NCBI RefSeq assembly: GCF_905115235.1
Contig: NC_051854.1
Span: 24,898,001 to 24,962,000 of the forward strand
Direction of reading: 5' to 3'
Origin: Hermetia illucens
Taxonomy: Eukaryota > Arthropoda > Insecta > Diptera > Stratiomyidae
Length of the DNA: 64,000 bases
Shown here piece by piece: positions 24,395 to 35,794 of the stretch. Position 1 is the first letter of the stretch. Each line of letters opens with the position of its first letter. The notes below the pieces were generated by a model. It was not told the DNA's origin and searched no databases. It worked only from the letters and a program-made list of their open reading frames with translations. The translations under genes and the position numbers were made by a program.

Positions 24395-26019
24395 ATGGCT
24401 GATAAATTAGTTGATATACCAATCCAAGACTTGACAAGTTTGCGAGATCTTTATCGTGAAGATTGGCCTAAGTATAATATTGGATATGGCACTGTAGATA
24501 CATACGTAAGGTGGCTCAATAAAGATCCTAACATTCCTCATATTCGAATTTTATCACTGAATGGTGACTGGAGCGATGGCACTTTTATTATTACGGTAAG
24601 TATACCTGAATTATGTTTGAACTCTTAAGTCTAAGCTCGAATATTAAGGTTCATCTCAAGATTTTTCCATTTCCATGGAAATTAAGTACTTTTAACAAAG
24701 AACTCGCACAATTATTTCTCAGATAAAGAAAAATTAGTTATACAACTTCCTTAGTTGTGATAAGAGGGATTAATCTGGCATTTTGGGGGATTATTTCATG
24801 AATCAATGAATTTAATTTGGGTGCAGAATAAATGGAAGTCTAAACTAAAGAAGCGAATTAAACCATGAATTTGAATTTTGAGACCCAACTGACACCCCCA
24901 AGTACATAATTACAGATTTTTCATATAAGACGACACTAAAAAAAGAGATGAATTCAAACACGTAAATGTTGGCACCAGTGCAGGTGAGATATAAACCCTC
25001 GAGTAGCCATTGAATGGAATCTAAATTTCGAAAGGTTTAAACCTATCGAATTAAATACATAGAAAAAGTTCCCTTTTGGTCTAACATTTTGCCGTATAAA
25101 ATCACCGCGAGAAATAGGGAATGGTTCCCGAAATACGCGACAATTCACTAGAAAAAGTTTAACCACAAAAGGAAACTTTCTCTATTGTTTAACGATAATT
25201 GAATTAAATAACTAAAATAATCCGATCTATATTTTCACATTATAGGACTGGATTTCGCTCTACGCCAACACTCGAAGCACCGATTTCACTCGTCTAGTAA
25301 AAGCCCTGTCTCTTGTGGATTGGAGCAAAGGGTACACCATTGCTTCCATTGGATCAAGACTGCTCGATCTGATATATAAGTTCGTTAAGGAAAACAACGT
25401 TGATGTTAATTATATAAAGGGTACAAAATGGTTTCGGATGCCCCAAGATGAAGCTGCGAAACTTATCGTAAAGTATGAAAATATTCAGAATTCGCTGAAC
25501 ACATTTTTAAGTTTCGTCTTTTTAGTCCTCCTGACGGTATTACGCTTAGACCCCTAACTGCGGAAGATGTAGTAACTGCGAATGCATTGTGGCCCTTCAG
25601 ACGTCCTGGCTCTTTAATATACTTACAACGTTTGGCAAAGTATAATGTTAGTGTTGGAGCTTTTACATCTGATGGAGAGTTAGTTGCATGGTGTTTCAGG
25701 TGAGATAAGATTCGGAATATTTCCACCTTCAGATATTCAATCTAAAATGTCTTTTTCAATTGATAGAATTCCAGTAGGCAGTCTTGGAACTCTTCAAGTT
25801 GCAGAATCACATAAACGAAAAGGATTTGGAAGTTTGATAGTTCGTGCTATGGCGAAAGCTATTGGCGAAACTGGATATGATGTTTTTGCTCCCGTAGTGT
25901 TTGACAACTACCCGTCACTGAACATGTTCGAGAAATTGGGATTTAAAGTGGTTGACACCATGAACTGGCTACCACCAGCTAAACCTGGAAACTGGCATGA
26001 CAACGTGCCACATTACTAG
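24395..26019 (+). CDS. GNAT / FR47-like N-acyltransferase, tandem copy C
   Basis: Third tandem paralogue, 284 residues, coding exons 24395-24595, 25246-25472, 25526-25699 and 25767-26019 with GT-AG introns in the same phases as A and B. Acetyl-CoA loop ESHKRKGFGSLIVRAMAKAI and the YPSLNMFEKLGFKVVDTMNW block are intact. It resembles copy B over most of its length. However, from 25380 to about 25508 (the end of exon 2 and start of intron 2) it matches copy A with one mismatch, and short A-like patches recur near the end of exon 3. Histidine in the MPHDEAAKL stretch of A and B is glutamine here. The 3' UTR contains a local tandem duplication (26159-26395), and AATAAA is at 26422-26427. Confidence 0.9.
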
Positions 26020-26158
26020 AGAAATTATAATTTCAATCTAGAATTTTTGTACTCTTGTTCAGAAACATATATCTGTAAAACAATAGACTGAGACAACCGA
26101 ATTGTCGTGTTTACTGACTTCTTGTCCCATGTGGAGTATTCTGCGAGTTAAATACTCC

Positions 26159-26395
26159 GTAACGACCTTGCTTTAATTAACTGTAACTTCATCGGGGCCT
26201 CCACGCTTTCGTGAAACTTCGTTATGTACTGTAAAGAGCCAATATGGGCGACGACTAGAGGTAGTTCCATCTTAGGTAGTTCGACCTTGCTTTAATTAAC
26301 TGTAACTTCATCGAGGCCTCCACGCTTTCGTGAAACTTCGTTATGTACTGTAAAGACCCAATATGGGCGACGACTAGAGGTCGTTCCAAAGGTCT
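26159..26395 (+). repeat. Tandem duplication of ~118 bp in the copy C 3' region
   Basis: The block beginning CGACCTTGCTTTAATTAACT occurs at about 26162 and again at about 26283, separated by a short junction (CATCTTAGGTAGTT). The two differ at only a few positions. Copies A and B have it once, so the duplication arose in copy C recently. Confidence 0.85.
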
Positions 26396-26824
26396 TTATT
26401 GTTTCTCCATGACGTCAATTCAATAAAAAGCATTTTGAAGTTAAAAGCCGAGCTCGTAGCAATCCACTAAAATGTTTTGAAATTTTGGTTAATCCACAGA
26501 ATCACTGAGGATTTAACCTTCATGGACAAAGAGGAGTCGACTGAAGGCCGGGCCTCACAACTTTACTTGCAAATAAATGCTCCAACATATAGAGTCTAAT
26601 TTCTGTAAGAAAATTTCTCGATTTTGAAAAGCACGTACTGGGAACATATTTTTGAATACTTTTAGAATTCTTGACGAATATTTCGAAAAGCTCGTGTTGT
26701 AATTTTGGTCAAAATTGTTTGGCTTTAGGAAGCAACTTTCTGCTTCAAATTATCTTCTTGAGAAAAATAAGAATAGTAAGATTGACTAGATAAAAATAAA
26801 TCTGTTTTTGGTTAAACATAAATA

Positions 26825-28144
26825 CAGGGTGCGGCAGCATAACTTCCTTTTTTAAAATGCGCGCCACTCAGTTAGTTGATGTCATAGCGGACCGCTAGTC
26901 GTCTCGTTCAAGAGGGGATACTGTAAAGTTTTGTCCCGACATTGTTCAGTCGCCATCATGCGTTGGAATAGTGAGGAGCGTGCCTTTGCCGTTGAGGTTT
27001 ACTTTTCAAGCGGATGTTCGGTGATTGCAACACAGCGTGCATTTCGGAATCGCTTTAATTTAGCCCCGTTGGCTCCCGTCCCAGACCGCAAATCAATTGT
27101 TACATGGGTCACTACATTCAGACAAACTGCAAGTGCGACAAAAGGAAGAACTGGAGTCCCTCGACCCGTTAGATCACCTAAGCACATTGAAGCAGTGAGA
27201 GCATCAATGTTGCGATCGCCACGGCGTTCTGCGCGCAACCACGCATCTGCCCTTGGACTATCCGATCGTTCTGTGAGAAGAATTCTTCGTGATGATCTTC
27301 ATTTTCATCCCTATAAGATGGCGATAGTGCAGGAACTTTCAGAACGTGACTTCAATTCTCGGATGAACGCGTGTGAGCTTCTTCTTTATGTCGTTCCCGA
27401 GGGTGCTATTGTTTTTTTTAGCGATGAAGCCCATTTTCATTTGTGTGGGTCGGTTAACAAACAAAACATGCGCTACTGGGCTGACACCAACCCTCGAGAA
27501 TTGCATCAAAAGCCTTTGCATTCACCCAAAGTCACAGTGTGGTGTGCAATTTCCTCAGCTGGAATTATTGGTCCCTGGTTTTTTGAGGAAAATGAGGTTA
27601 CAGTGACGGTGAATTCGGACCGGTATGTAAACATGCTACAGAATTTTTTTTCCCACGGCTAGAAAATTTGGATTTGGGGGACACTTGGTTCCAACAAGAC
27701 GGTGCAACAGCACACACTTCAAGAGCATCGATGGCTGTTTTGAGGGAGCAGTTTCCAGAGCGCCTTATCTCAATTAGAGGCGATTTCGAATGGCCGGCAC
27801 GCTCTCCCGATCTGTCCCCTTGTGATTTTTTTCTATGGGGTTTTTTGAAATCCCGTGTTTATGTGAACCGTCCAAGAACCCTACAAGATTTGAAGACCAA
27901 CATCCAAGAAGAAATTGCCAACATAACACCTGCTATGCTAACAAGAGTCATGACAAACGCCAGAAATCGGTTTACGCAATGTATGGAGAATGGGGGACGT
28001 CACCTAACAGATTTGATCTTCAAAACAATGTAAATAAAAACTTTAGACATGTACCTACATTACAAAAAATAAATAAATATTTTTCGATGCATACAATAGT
28101 TTTTATTGAATTTTGAAAAAAGGAAGTTATGCTGCCGCACCCTG
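26825..28144 (+). mobile_element. Tc1/mariner DD41D (rosa-like) transposon with complete ends
   Basis: 1,320 bp with perfect 29-bp terminal inverted repeats starting CAGGGTGCGGCAGCATAACT (26825-26853 and 28116-28144), flanked by TA duplications. The transposase starts at ATG 26958 (MRWNSEERAFAVEVYFSSG) with an HTH region, and has catalytic blocks IVFFSDEAHFHL, TWFQQDGATAHTSR and WPARSPDLSPCDFFLWG. Forty-one residues separate the last two aspartates, the DD41D signature of the rosa group. The reading frame changes once in a T-run near 27645, so this copy does not encode a full protein; the rest is open to the TAA at 28031. The unoccupied site is preserved near 20798 in GNAT unit B. Confidence 0.92.
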
Positions 28145-28244
28145 TATATTATTTGGTAAATGCAACATTTCGGGAAACAGTTGTCTCCCTTTCTAGTGCG
28201 ATTTTCTAGCTTCAAGTCCTGAAACTGAATGCTGAAATGGATTC

Positions 28245-28999
28245 CCAGTGCATATTTGGAAGTGCACTCGGTCGTGATTGGAAACGATTTGATCTCTCGT
28301 TCAATTCAAAACGAAGAGGCGGATTGATGGAGAAAGGGAGCACAAAGGGACCAAACTGTCCATTGTAATTGCATGAAAGTGATATGCACTAGACCTCTGA
28401 TAAACTTAATATATTCAGGCGTTTTATCTATATAGCACCAAGAAATAATTCGCAGGCGATAACAAGTCTTCAGATGGTCTCATTAAAAATGTTAACACTC
28501 TACACTCTGACAAGTGGATTTGAATCATTTTCTGTGGCAGATTTAAGTTCTGAAATGCAAGAAAGACGAAGAAGAGGGTATTAGTTCATCACCGAGAAAA
28601 AAGTTACATGAAATTTCTTTAGTATTGAATATCTCAGCATAGTAGAGTCAAGCAAAACAAGTAGGAAAAGAATAATCGCTCGACAAAATCAAACAGTACC
28701 AGTAATGAAAATATAAAGAAACGATGACGAATTTTCCACTTAAACTCCAATTAGTGAAAGCATTTTAATCTAATTCACACAAAACCTTCTGCGAGTGGCT
28801 GTGAACTGCATCTTATGAAGCAATGACGTTAATTTTCGTCTAAATGAAAACGTAAACAAGGAAAAAGGTGGCTACAAGACTCCACGAAAGAGTCATCAAT
28901 TACTAAGACGCCAACGACATATACATAGTCCAACAAATACTATTTGGTACGCCTCATAAATAAACGTAATCATTTAACTGTATTTTCATACCTGACGGA
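28245..28999. other. Intron sequence with no recognised feature
   Basis: The homology with GNAT unit flanks ends near 28244. No coding or repeat signal is recognised beyond it until LINE family D sequence starts at about 29000. Confidence 0.35.
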
Positions 29000-29770
29000 G
29001 AACAATCGAGAAATATAAATAAGACACAAAACCAGGGAAAAAGCTACTGAAACAACATCAACAGCTCCGCTCCTAAAACCTATCTCCATTTTCACGTGGT
29101 GACCACTGGGAGTTTTTGCTTAACGAGAAGCTGTAGGCAGAAAAGTATAAAAACAAGTCTCCTGCGCCTAAAAACGATATAAATTATTGCAACTGGTCCT
29201 TCAGGTTGGAGGTTAATTAGGGAAGAAAATTCTACATGGAAAGCGATCTGATACGAAGCTATGGAAGAAGCCTCCAACTGAACTGATAAGACAATAACGA
29301 ACTCAGCAAAGGAAAAGGACAAACAAATTTGCGTATTTTCTCATGGAACGTGCACTTCATGTATAGACCGAAACCTGTTTTGCAGCTAGACAGGATCCCG
29401 CGTCGCAAGAGATGCGCTGGACAGGGATGGGTTTCCTAAAAGGAAGCCTCCATACTATATATCATAGCAACCATCCAGTGAACCACGTGCACGCAGTAGG
29501 TTTTCTAATCAGACAAACAATGAAACCTACTAAGGAAAATATAAAAGAACGCCGTTCACGTCCCTACAGACTGCAGAGTTGAAGACGGATACCTTCTACG
29601 AGGCAGTAGAACGAACCCTTGAAACATGTCCCCCGCCCCCCCAATCATGTTACCTGGAGGAGCGGAGCTCGTTCTCAAGCGATACATCGGCTTCCATAGC
29701 TTGCATAAAATTACCAACAACAATGAACTGCAAATTAACCAACTAGCTGTGTGACAACAATTGGACTATT
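29000..29770 (+). mobile_element. LINE family D, 5' UTR and endonuclease start, broken
   Basis: Matches the reverse complement of the 58590-59085 region: the GATCACC/CCCAGCG-like block near 29095, and LRIFSWNVHFMYRPKP (near 29333), the beginning of an endonuclease domain (compare LRIFSWNVRSLYRPN at 58745). Later pieces include HVHAVGFLIRQ. Strongly degraded. Confidence 0.65.
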
Positions 29771-29925
29771 TCCGACGAGATCATGTGTACGACTTTTGGA
29801 AGAAACTTTCATGTTCTAACACATATTAGGGTACCAAACATCTTTCGAGAATCGAAGACAAAAAATTTTCACGAGCGCCATTTTTGGAACATCCAAATAT
29901 ATGGTAGTTTACAAATCATCATCAT

Positions 29926-30620
29926 CATCAATGGTGCAACAACCGGTATCTGGTCTAGACCTGCCTTAGTAAGAAACTCCAGACATCTCGCTTTTGCGCC
30001 AAGGTACACCATTCGATATCCCTAATAGCTGTCTTTCGTCCTATGAACCCAGGTCTTCGAGGAATATATATATATATATGTGGGATGTTTCGAGCGAAAC
30101 AGTTTTTGCAAGCTGAAGTAGGCTGTCGCCTGCCAACAACCGTGCATGGATTTCATCACCGTAGCTGTTATCAGTTGATATTTTCGGTCCTAGATAGGAG
30201 AAATTATCAATGATCTCAAAGTTGTTCGTCTTGCCTTCATTAGTGTGCAGCCTGAGATCTCGCGCGCCTGCTAGATCTGGATGAAAGTAGACTGTACATC
30301 TAGGGTTGTTCTTCCCATAATGTCAATATCAACAGCTTAGGCCAGTAGTTGGATGGACTTGAAGAGCATGGTGCCTCTCGCATTTATATCGGCATCGCGG
30401 ATCACTTTGTCTAGGGCCAGGTTAAAGAGGATGCATTATAGGTCATCCTTCTGTCTTAGAGCGTTACTAATGTTGATCTCGAGAGTGGTCCGGCTGCTTT
30501 TATCTGGCCTCGCACATTGGTCAATATCAGCCTAGTTAATCTTGGAAATTTCGTCGGGATACCGATTTTTCTCATGGCCCTGTAAAGTTTTACCCCGGTT
30601 TTTGTATGATGCTAATGAAA
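29926..30620 (-). mobile_element. LINE family D, 3' end, minus strand
   Basis: Starts with the family's 3' tail: an ATC microsatellite at 29926-29943 next to GGTGCAACAACCGGTAT, the reverse complement of the end also seen at 51870 and 56374. Further in, blocks match motif C and flanks of the RT. Internal deletions are evident, one near 30050, next to a (TA)n run at 30068-30082. Confidence 0.8.
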
Positions 30621-30639
30621 AGTTCTACTTACTAGAGCT

Positions 30640-32640
30640 GAGCAAGCCATTAAATAATAATAATAAAATTAAAATTGCCGGGGGTGATGGCACTACAGCT
30701 GACACTGTCGCAAATTCAGTTATAGACCTGATAACAACGACCCATAAGGACATCGAGGCGTGTTAAGCTTGTATTGGTGAACGGCTGAAATTGAAGAACT
30801 CTGACCCTCTAGCATTTCATAGAGCAAGGAGCGGTTGCGTGGAAGGAATGTCACAAATTCCGCCGCTTGAAGCAATATCTAAACGGCCGGGAAGCGGCAT
30901 ATATTGTAATCACAGACTATAGATCACCCAACAAAAGATTCAACAGCACAACAAGCAGGAGCAAAATTCACTGTCCGGGCGGTATTCCCTGCGCACCCCA
31001 TACGGGATGACGTCGGCAATGCGGAGAGCGCCGAGGACTACCCACTTTCCTCTATAAAAGAGTTGAAAGAGGCAGTTTTCTCTCGATGAAAAACAAGAAG
31101 GCGCCCGGACCCAATGACATCCCAGCAGAGGCATACAAACTAGTGCTACAACATCGGCCAGACCTACTGCTCGGCATATTCAACGCTTCCCTGGAGAGGG
31201 CAGTTTCCCCACTCTTTGGAAGGGGGCGGGGCTTACACTGATAGCAACGAGGGACTCTGGATTGCCGTCTTCATACCCCCAATTTGTATGCTTGGAACTG
31301 CCGGAAAAGTGCTCGAAAAGCTCATCAGCAGGGAGATCCACAGTTGATGCTATCATGCAATTCGGAGGCACACAGTCGCCGAGCTCGACGAATGGCGCTC
31401 CTCGTAACGCTTGACGTCAGAAGAACCTTTAAGACATTCTAGGACAGGTCATATCGGGATAGCGCGGGGATCCATTTTAGATCTGGGCTTCTGGAACACT
31501 TCTTATCATAGTTTGTTTAGACTCGGCATGTCAGAAGATGATGATGTCACGGCGATTGTTGCTGGAGGCACTGTCGAACAGGCGAAAAGAAAATTTGGCA
31601 TATTGATGCGACGGGTAAGCGGATGGTTTCAGCCTTGCCCTGGAAAAAACCGAAGTAGTCATCCTGACTAAGAAGAGAATTCTGATCCTGCGTCCGATAA
31701 CGATCGGCGAGTCGATAATCGAACCAAAACCAACGATAAAGTACCTTGGAGTGACTCTTGACTCAAAGATGAACTTTTCCGAGCAAATCGAAGCAGCAGC
31801 GAACAAGGCTGCAACTGTTGTGGGGGTTATTGGAGGTTCTAGCTCTAGCAGGTGACGTCTCCTGCTGCGGATTAACGCTGTTGGAAAGGAGGTATATCGT
31901 AAGCGTCTTGCTAAAGTACAGAAATGGAGAGTTTTGCGGGTATAATCTGCCTACCGCACTGTCTTTTAACCGGCCGTGATGGTAATCGCGGGAGTGATTC
32001 CCGTTGCCTTTCATGCTAAGGAGCGTAAATCCATATACAAGCGCAAGGGAGAAGAGTCAAGGTAGGTGATTGCTCGCAAAGAACGGCAAAGTACACTAGA
32101 TGAGTGGCAACTCTCTTGACAAAATGAGATTAGAGGCAGATGGACTGCGCAGCTTATTAGCAACTTAGGAGTGTGGCTGAATCGGAAACATGGCGAGACG
32201 GACTATTTCCTTACCCAGCTCCTAAGTGGGCATGGAGAATTTTAGTCTTATCTAAACAAGACTGGAAAGGCACGATCTACTGATTGTGTGTTTTGCAGTG
32301 AGGTTGCGGGTTTTTGTTGAAAGTAGGATGGAATTCGTCAGCAGCTCTATTTGAACAAAGAGGATCTCTCCCCAGACAACATGGTCGTGGAAATGCTGAG
32401 GTGTCGCGGAAATGCTGAGGAGACACATGGAGTTGCGTTGTGTAATACGTTCTTCTCGTAGCAAAGAAGATAGAACTCCACCCGTGAAGGGGCCGGATAT
32501 CAGGGGACTCCTTGAACTAACAATACTCTTCCTTCTCTCCCCTTCCCTTGATGAAAGCGGGGTTCCGACTTATTAGATACCGCTGGTATTTGGGTTCGGA
32601 ACGGCGGAACGGGTTCGGGCCCAAAACCGGGAAGATAGCC
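30640..32640 (+). mobile_element. R1-clade LINE copy, broken
   Basis: Begins in the EN-RT linker (GGDGTTADTVANSVIDL, equivalent to GGVAADTVVNS near 40170) and passes through KNKKAPGPNDIPAEAYKLV, a deleted RT core, DDDVTAIVAGGTVEQAKRKFG, the YLGVTLDSKMNFSEQ block and the zinc-tail region. It ends in the family 3' UTR (about 32480-32640). Many frame changes and internal deletions. Confidence 0.85.
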
Positions 32641-32649
32641 CTGCTTGGA

Positions 32650-34490
32650 TTAGATGTTTAGGAACAACGTTTTTCAGCGTCTACCTAATACCGAATAAGA
32701 CGAGGCCGGATTTTCAATGCAGGAATCATGTTCTAAAGGACACTGCCGTGCCCAAGGCGGAGCGGCGGATCTTGATTGTGGATGACTTCCAATTTAAGTT
32801 TGTTGAATGAGGCGTGCTTCATTTGGATTCCAGATTAAAAAGAAATCCTAGTAATGGCTACGAAAGAAGCATTCCTCACCGAACGTTCGCGTCAATGTTC
32901 AGGTGGTGAGTTCTGGATTCTTTTGCCCATTTTTCACTAATAAGAAAGCACCCACATCATCCCGGCAAAGTTACACAAGCTGGGTTGATTCAGCGTTTAT
33001 CTGAAAGGAGTTTTACTTTGTAGGCTTTGACACAGCCGAGAAAATGTTCAAGGCTAATAAGCCACAGACTCACCGAAACTATACATTCTGTCAATCTCCC
33101 CAAGATAGTTCAGTTTTAGAACAGATAAATCCACGGTGGATGCTATCATGGAGGTTATTCATACAATTTATCGAGCTTAAGCCCGCAACTGTTGATCTCA
33201 AAAAGTAGGACTCCTCGGTACACTAGGAAATTCATTCTATGTACCGGGCTTCGTCTTCATGTTGAGGAATTATCTGAGAGAACGCTCCCTGTTCTATGAA
33301 ATGCTGGAGTGCCAGACGAGTGCGGAGATCACGTTGAAAGTAGCACCGGGACCCATCCTAGGGCTGTACCTTTGGAACGCTTACTTCGGCAGCCTGCTAC
33401 GACTCGATATGCCAGAAGAAGCGGCCTGGTCGGTTATGCAGATGTTGTTGCGGAACTTGTTGGATATACTAGGGTATGGGCGCAAAGAAGACTTGGTATA
33501 TCCATGCGACGGGTAAGTGTTCATAGTTTCAGCTTTGCGCTAGAAAAAAACCAAGCAGTCATCCGTACTAAAAAAAGGACCCGACTCTGCGTCCTGCGTC
33601 TATCGACAAGATAATTATAGAGTCAAAACCAACGTTAAGGTCTTTGGATTGACACTCTACTCGATGAGCTTTTTCAAGCAAATCAGAGCAGCAGTGGGCA
33701 AATCTGCAGCTGAAGTTTCGGCGTCGACTATTAGCAAACATTGGGGCCCTACATTTAGCAAGACAGGTATTGTTATGTGCAACGCAATCTGTCTTGTTCT
33801 ATGACGCGGGGTTGATGTGTTTAAGAAGGGTGCGCAAGTGCAGAGATGATGACGGTGGGATCTGACAACTGCGCTATGATTGGGAATGATTTCCGTTGCC
33901 CTTGGAGAAGAGATGCGGTTACTTGTAAAGATCGGCAAAGTAGATGAAATGAGTGGCCACTCTCTTGGCAGAGATAAGAGTTAGATGGGCTACGCACCTC
34001 AATGGCAACTTAGGTGCGTGGCTGAATCAGAAGCATGCTGAGACCGACTTTTTTTCTTACTCAGCTCCTAAGTGGAGTTTTCCAGCCTTATCTGCACAAG
34101 ATTGGGAAGGCACAATCTCATGATTGTGTGTTTGGCAATGGGTTGTGGACGGCGCTCATCACACCTTTTTTTCTTGTGGAAGGTGGGATGGGATTAGTCA
34201 ACAGCTTTATTTACACACAGGTTAGCTCTCTCCAAACAACAGGGGAGATACTGAAAAGCGCTGAGGGAAGAAGTGCGCATTACGTTCAGGTTCTTCCCGT
34301 TGCAAAGAGAGAGAGCTCGACCGGTTGAGGGACGCGATGACAGGGGGTTCCTTGAATTAACAGTTCTCATCCTCTTCTCCCCTGGCAGTGACGAAAGGAA
34401 TTTGAAGGCTCCCCAAGGCGGGAGAGTTCCGCCGCCAGCCCGAAGTAATGCGACAAATGGTTCCAGACTAGCTCTCTGACGATAAAAAGG
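32650..34490 (+). mobile_element. R1-clade LINE copy, second in a row, broken
   Basis: Starts within the endonuclease (FFSVYLIPNK-like near 32670) and jumps into the RT region (STVDAIMEV near 33130; LRNYLRERSLFYEMLE at 33262, followed by LGLYLWNAYFGSLLRLDMPEE). It continues through the thumb and zinc tail to the 3' UTR at 34340-34490. Same orientation as the preceding copy but more degraded. Confidence 0.82.
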
Positions 34491-34613
34491 TGTGCTGAGA
34501 TATATCGTCAAATTTTTTAGTAAATTTCCCAGCAAAATCTTAACTCAAAAAGTCTCAGCTAAGGAATTTAGGTTTTAAAGAACAGTTAAAGTTTGTAGGA
34601 AAGTTGTACTCAC

Positions 34614-35392
34614 CTGCCCATATAAATCCTTGTGTTTTCCTGCCAAAATTTTAACACATGCATTCTTTTTGATTTCCAGCGTTTCGTTTGCATCCGGCGG
34701 TATCAATAGCGGTTTCGGCTTCGCGATTTTATCTGCACCCAATCCCATTCCTTTCGGTCGAACGAACGGTTCCATCAAATCCTTCTTATCGTCTTTACTT
34801 TTCGGTTCGTCTTTCCATCCCATACCCCTCAACATCGCATATCCAAATTGCGTTATTGGAGTGCTCTCATAGTCATCAAAGGTAGACTCCTTCGCACCAT
34901 CCAGTGGAAGTTCGTCTGGCTTAGGAATTGCAATGGCAGACTTGCCGTCATCAGTCCCATTTTCTTCGGTTTTCGTAACAGATTGTAATAGCTCTCGTGC
35001 GGCTCTTTGTTCGATAGTTTCGTTTTCAAGTGAGACTTCTTTCGGCTTCGAATCAGAGTTGTTTTCGTCTGATTGGGGTGCAATGATGCCGTTCAATATA
35101 TCATGGCGGGCTTTTAGGCTTGCGAGCGCGGCAGCGGTCCTGGTTGATTCTTTCATTGGAATGACGAGAGGTTTCGCTTCTTCCTTAGGTTTCTCCCTAG
35201 AAACAAACACATCTTTAGAATTTTGTACTAAAACAAAAAAACGCGGCAAACATACTCGACAAGCTTGATCGTCTGCCCTTCCAAGCACTTGATCAGTTCC
35301 ACTTTATTATCCTCTTTCACTGATGTTGCCGAAAGGACGTTGGGTTTTTTCTGAATTTTGCTGAAACCGAATGATATTTTCTTCGGCTCCAT
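34614..35392 (-). CDS. GPKOW: GPKOW (G-patch and KOW splicing factor), exons 1 and 2
   Basis: 5' half of the GPKOW gene; exons 3-4 lie 30.6 kb away at 3324-3999. Exon 1 is 35392 down to 35256, starting MEPKKISFGFSK, the family's hallmark N-terminus. Exon 2 is 35196 down to 34614, with KPLVIPMKE near residue 57 and a G-patch at about residues 158-201 (FGYAMLRGMGWK to KGMGLGAD). The first KOW motif starts near residue 225 (ACVKILAGKHKDLYGQ) and is completed in exon 3. The spliced product is 444 residues, close to the human length of 476. GPKOW binds RNA and the DHX16 helicase in the spliceosome (known for the human protein). It faces CCT3 head to head across about 400 bp. Splice sites are consensus, including CAG|GTGAGT at the donor of the giant intron. 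Confidence 0.93.
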
Positions 35393-35794
35393 TTTTTTCA
35401 GTTTGTATATTTTCGTTTACAAGCGACAAAAAAGTAGCGACCAAAACATAACCCCGAGAATCCGCGATACCAACAGTTGAGGGTCAATTGACAGCTGTCA
35501 CATTTGCCTTAAAAGTGGCGGAAACTTTTGGAGCTACGGCGAAGTGTAGGCAACTCTCCCCAATTGTCAAGAACGTTCGAGAGAAAAGTATGAGCAATCA
35601 TTCCCTGCAGTCAATTAATCTTCTGTCCCCTTCAGATCCACACACCGGAACGGCAAACTGTCCTTTCTTCTCACTCATACCGCAGCAAGTTTCAGTCAAT
35701 TCTGCTCAGAACTTCACTTCATAACCTCTTCGTGTTGTTTGTGCACGAGTCATTTGTGATCTCCAGAAATTAGTCGAAAAATCAGATTTTAAAG
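35393..35794. promoter_or_regulatory. Shared intergenic promoter region between GPKOW and CCT3
   Basis: The two start codons are divergent and 402 bp apart, so both promoters must lie here. No TATA box is obvious. A 78-codon open frame at 35488-35724 has no recognisable similarity and is not called as a gene. Confidence 0.6.

Noticed and set aside
30065-30082. (TA)n run as a possible functional site
   Set aside because: Simple-sequence microsatellite inside a degraded LINE, with no further support.
29926-30620. Twin-priming inversion joining the LINE-D pieces at 29000-29770 (+) and 29926-30620 (-)
   Set aside because: The inverted 5' piece sits on the side of the 3' tail, the wrong place for twin priming; two separate insertions fit better.
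35488-35724. 78-codon open frame between GPKOW and CCT3
   Set aside because: Low length, no motif, and lies in the shared promoter spacer.
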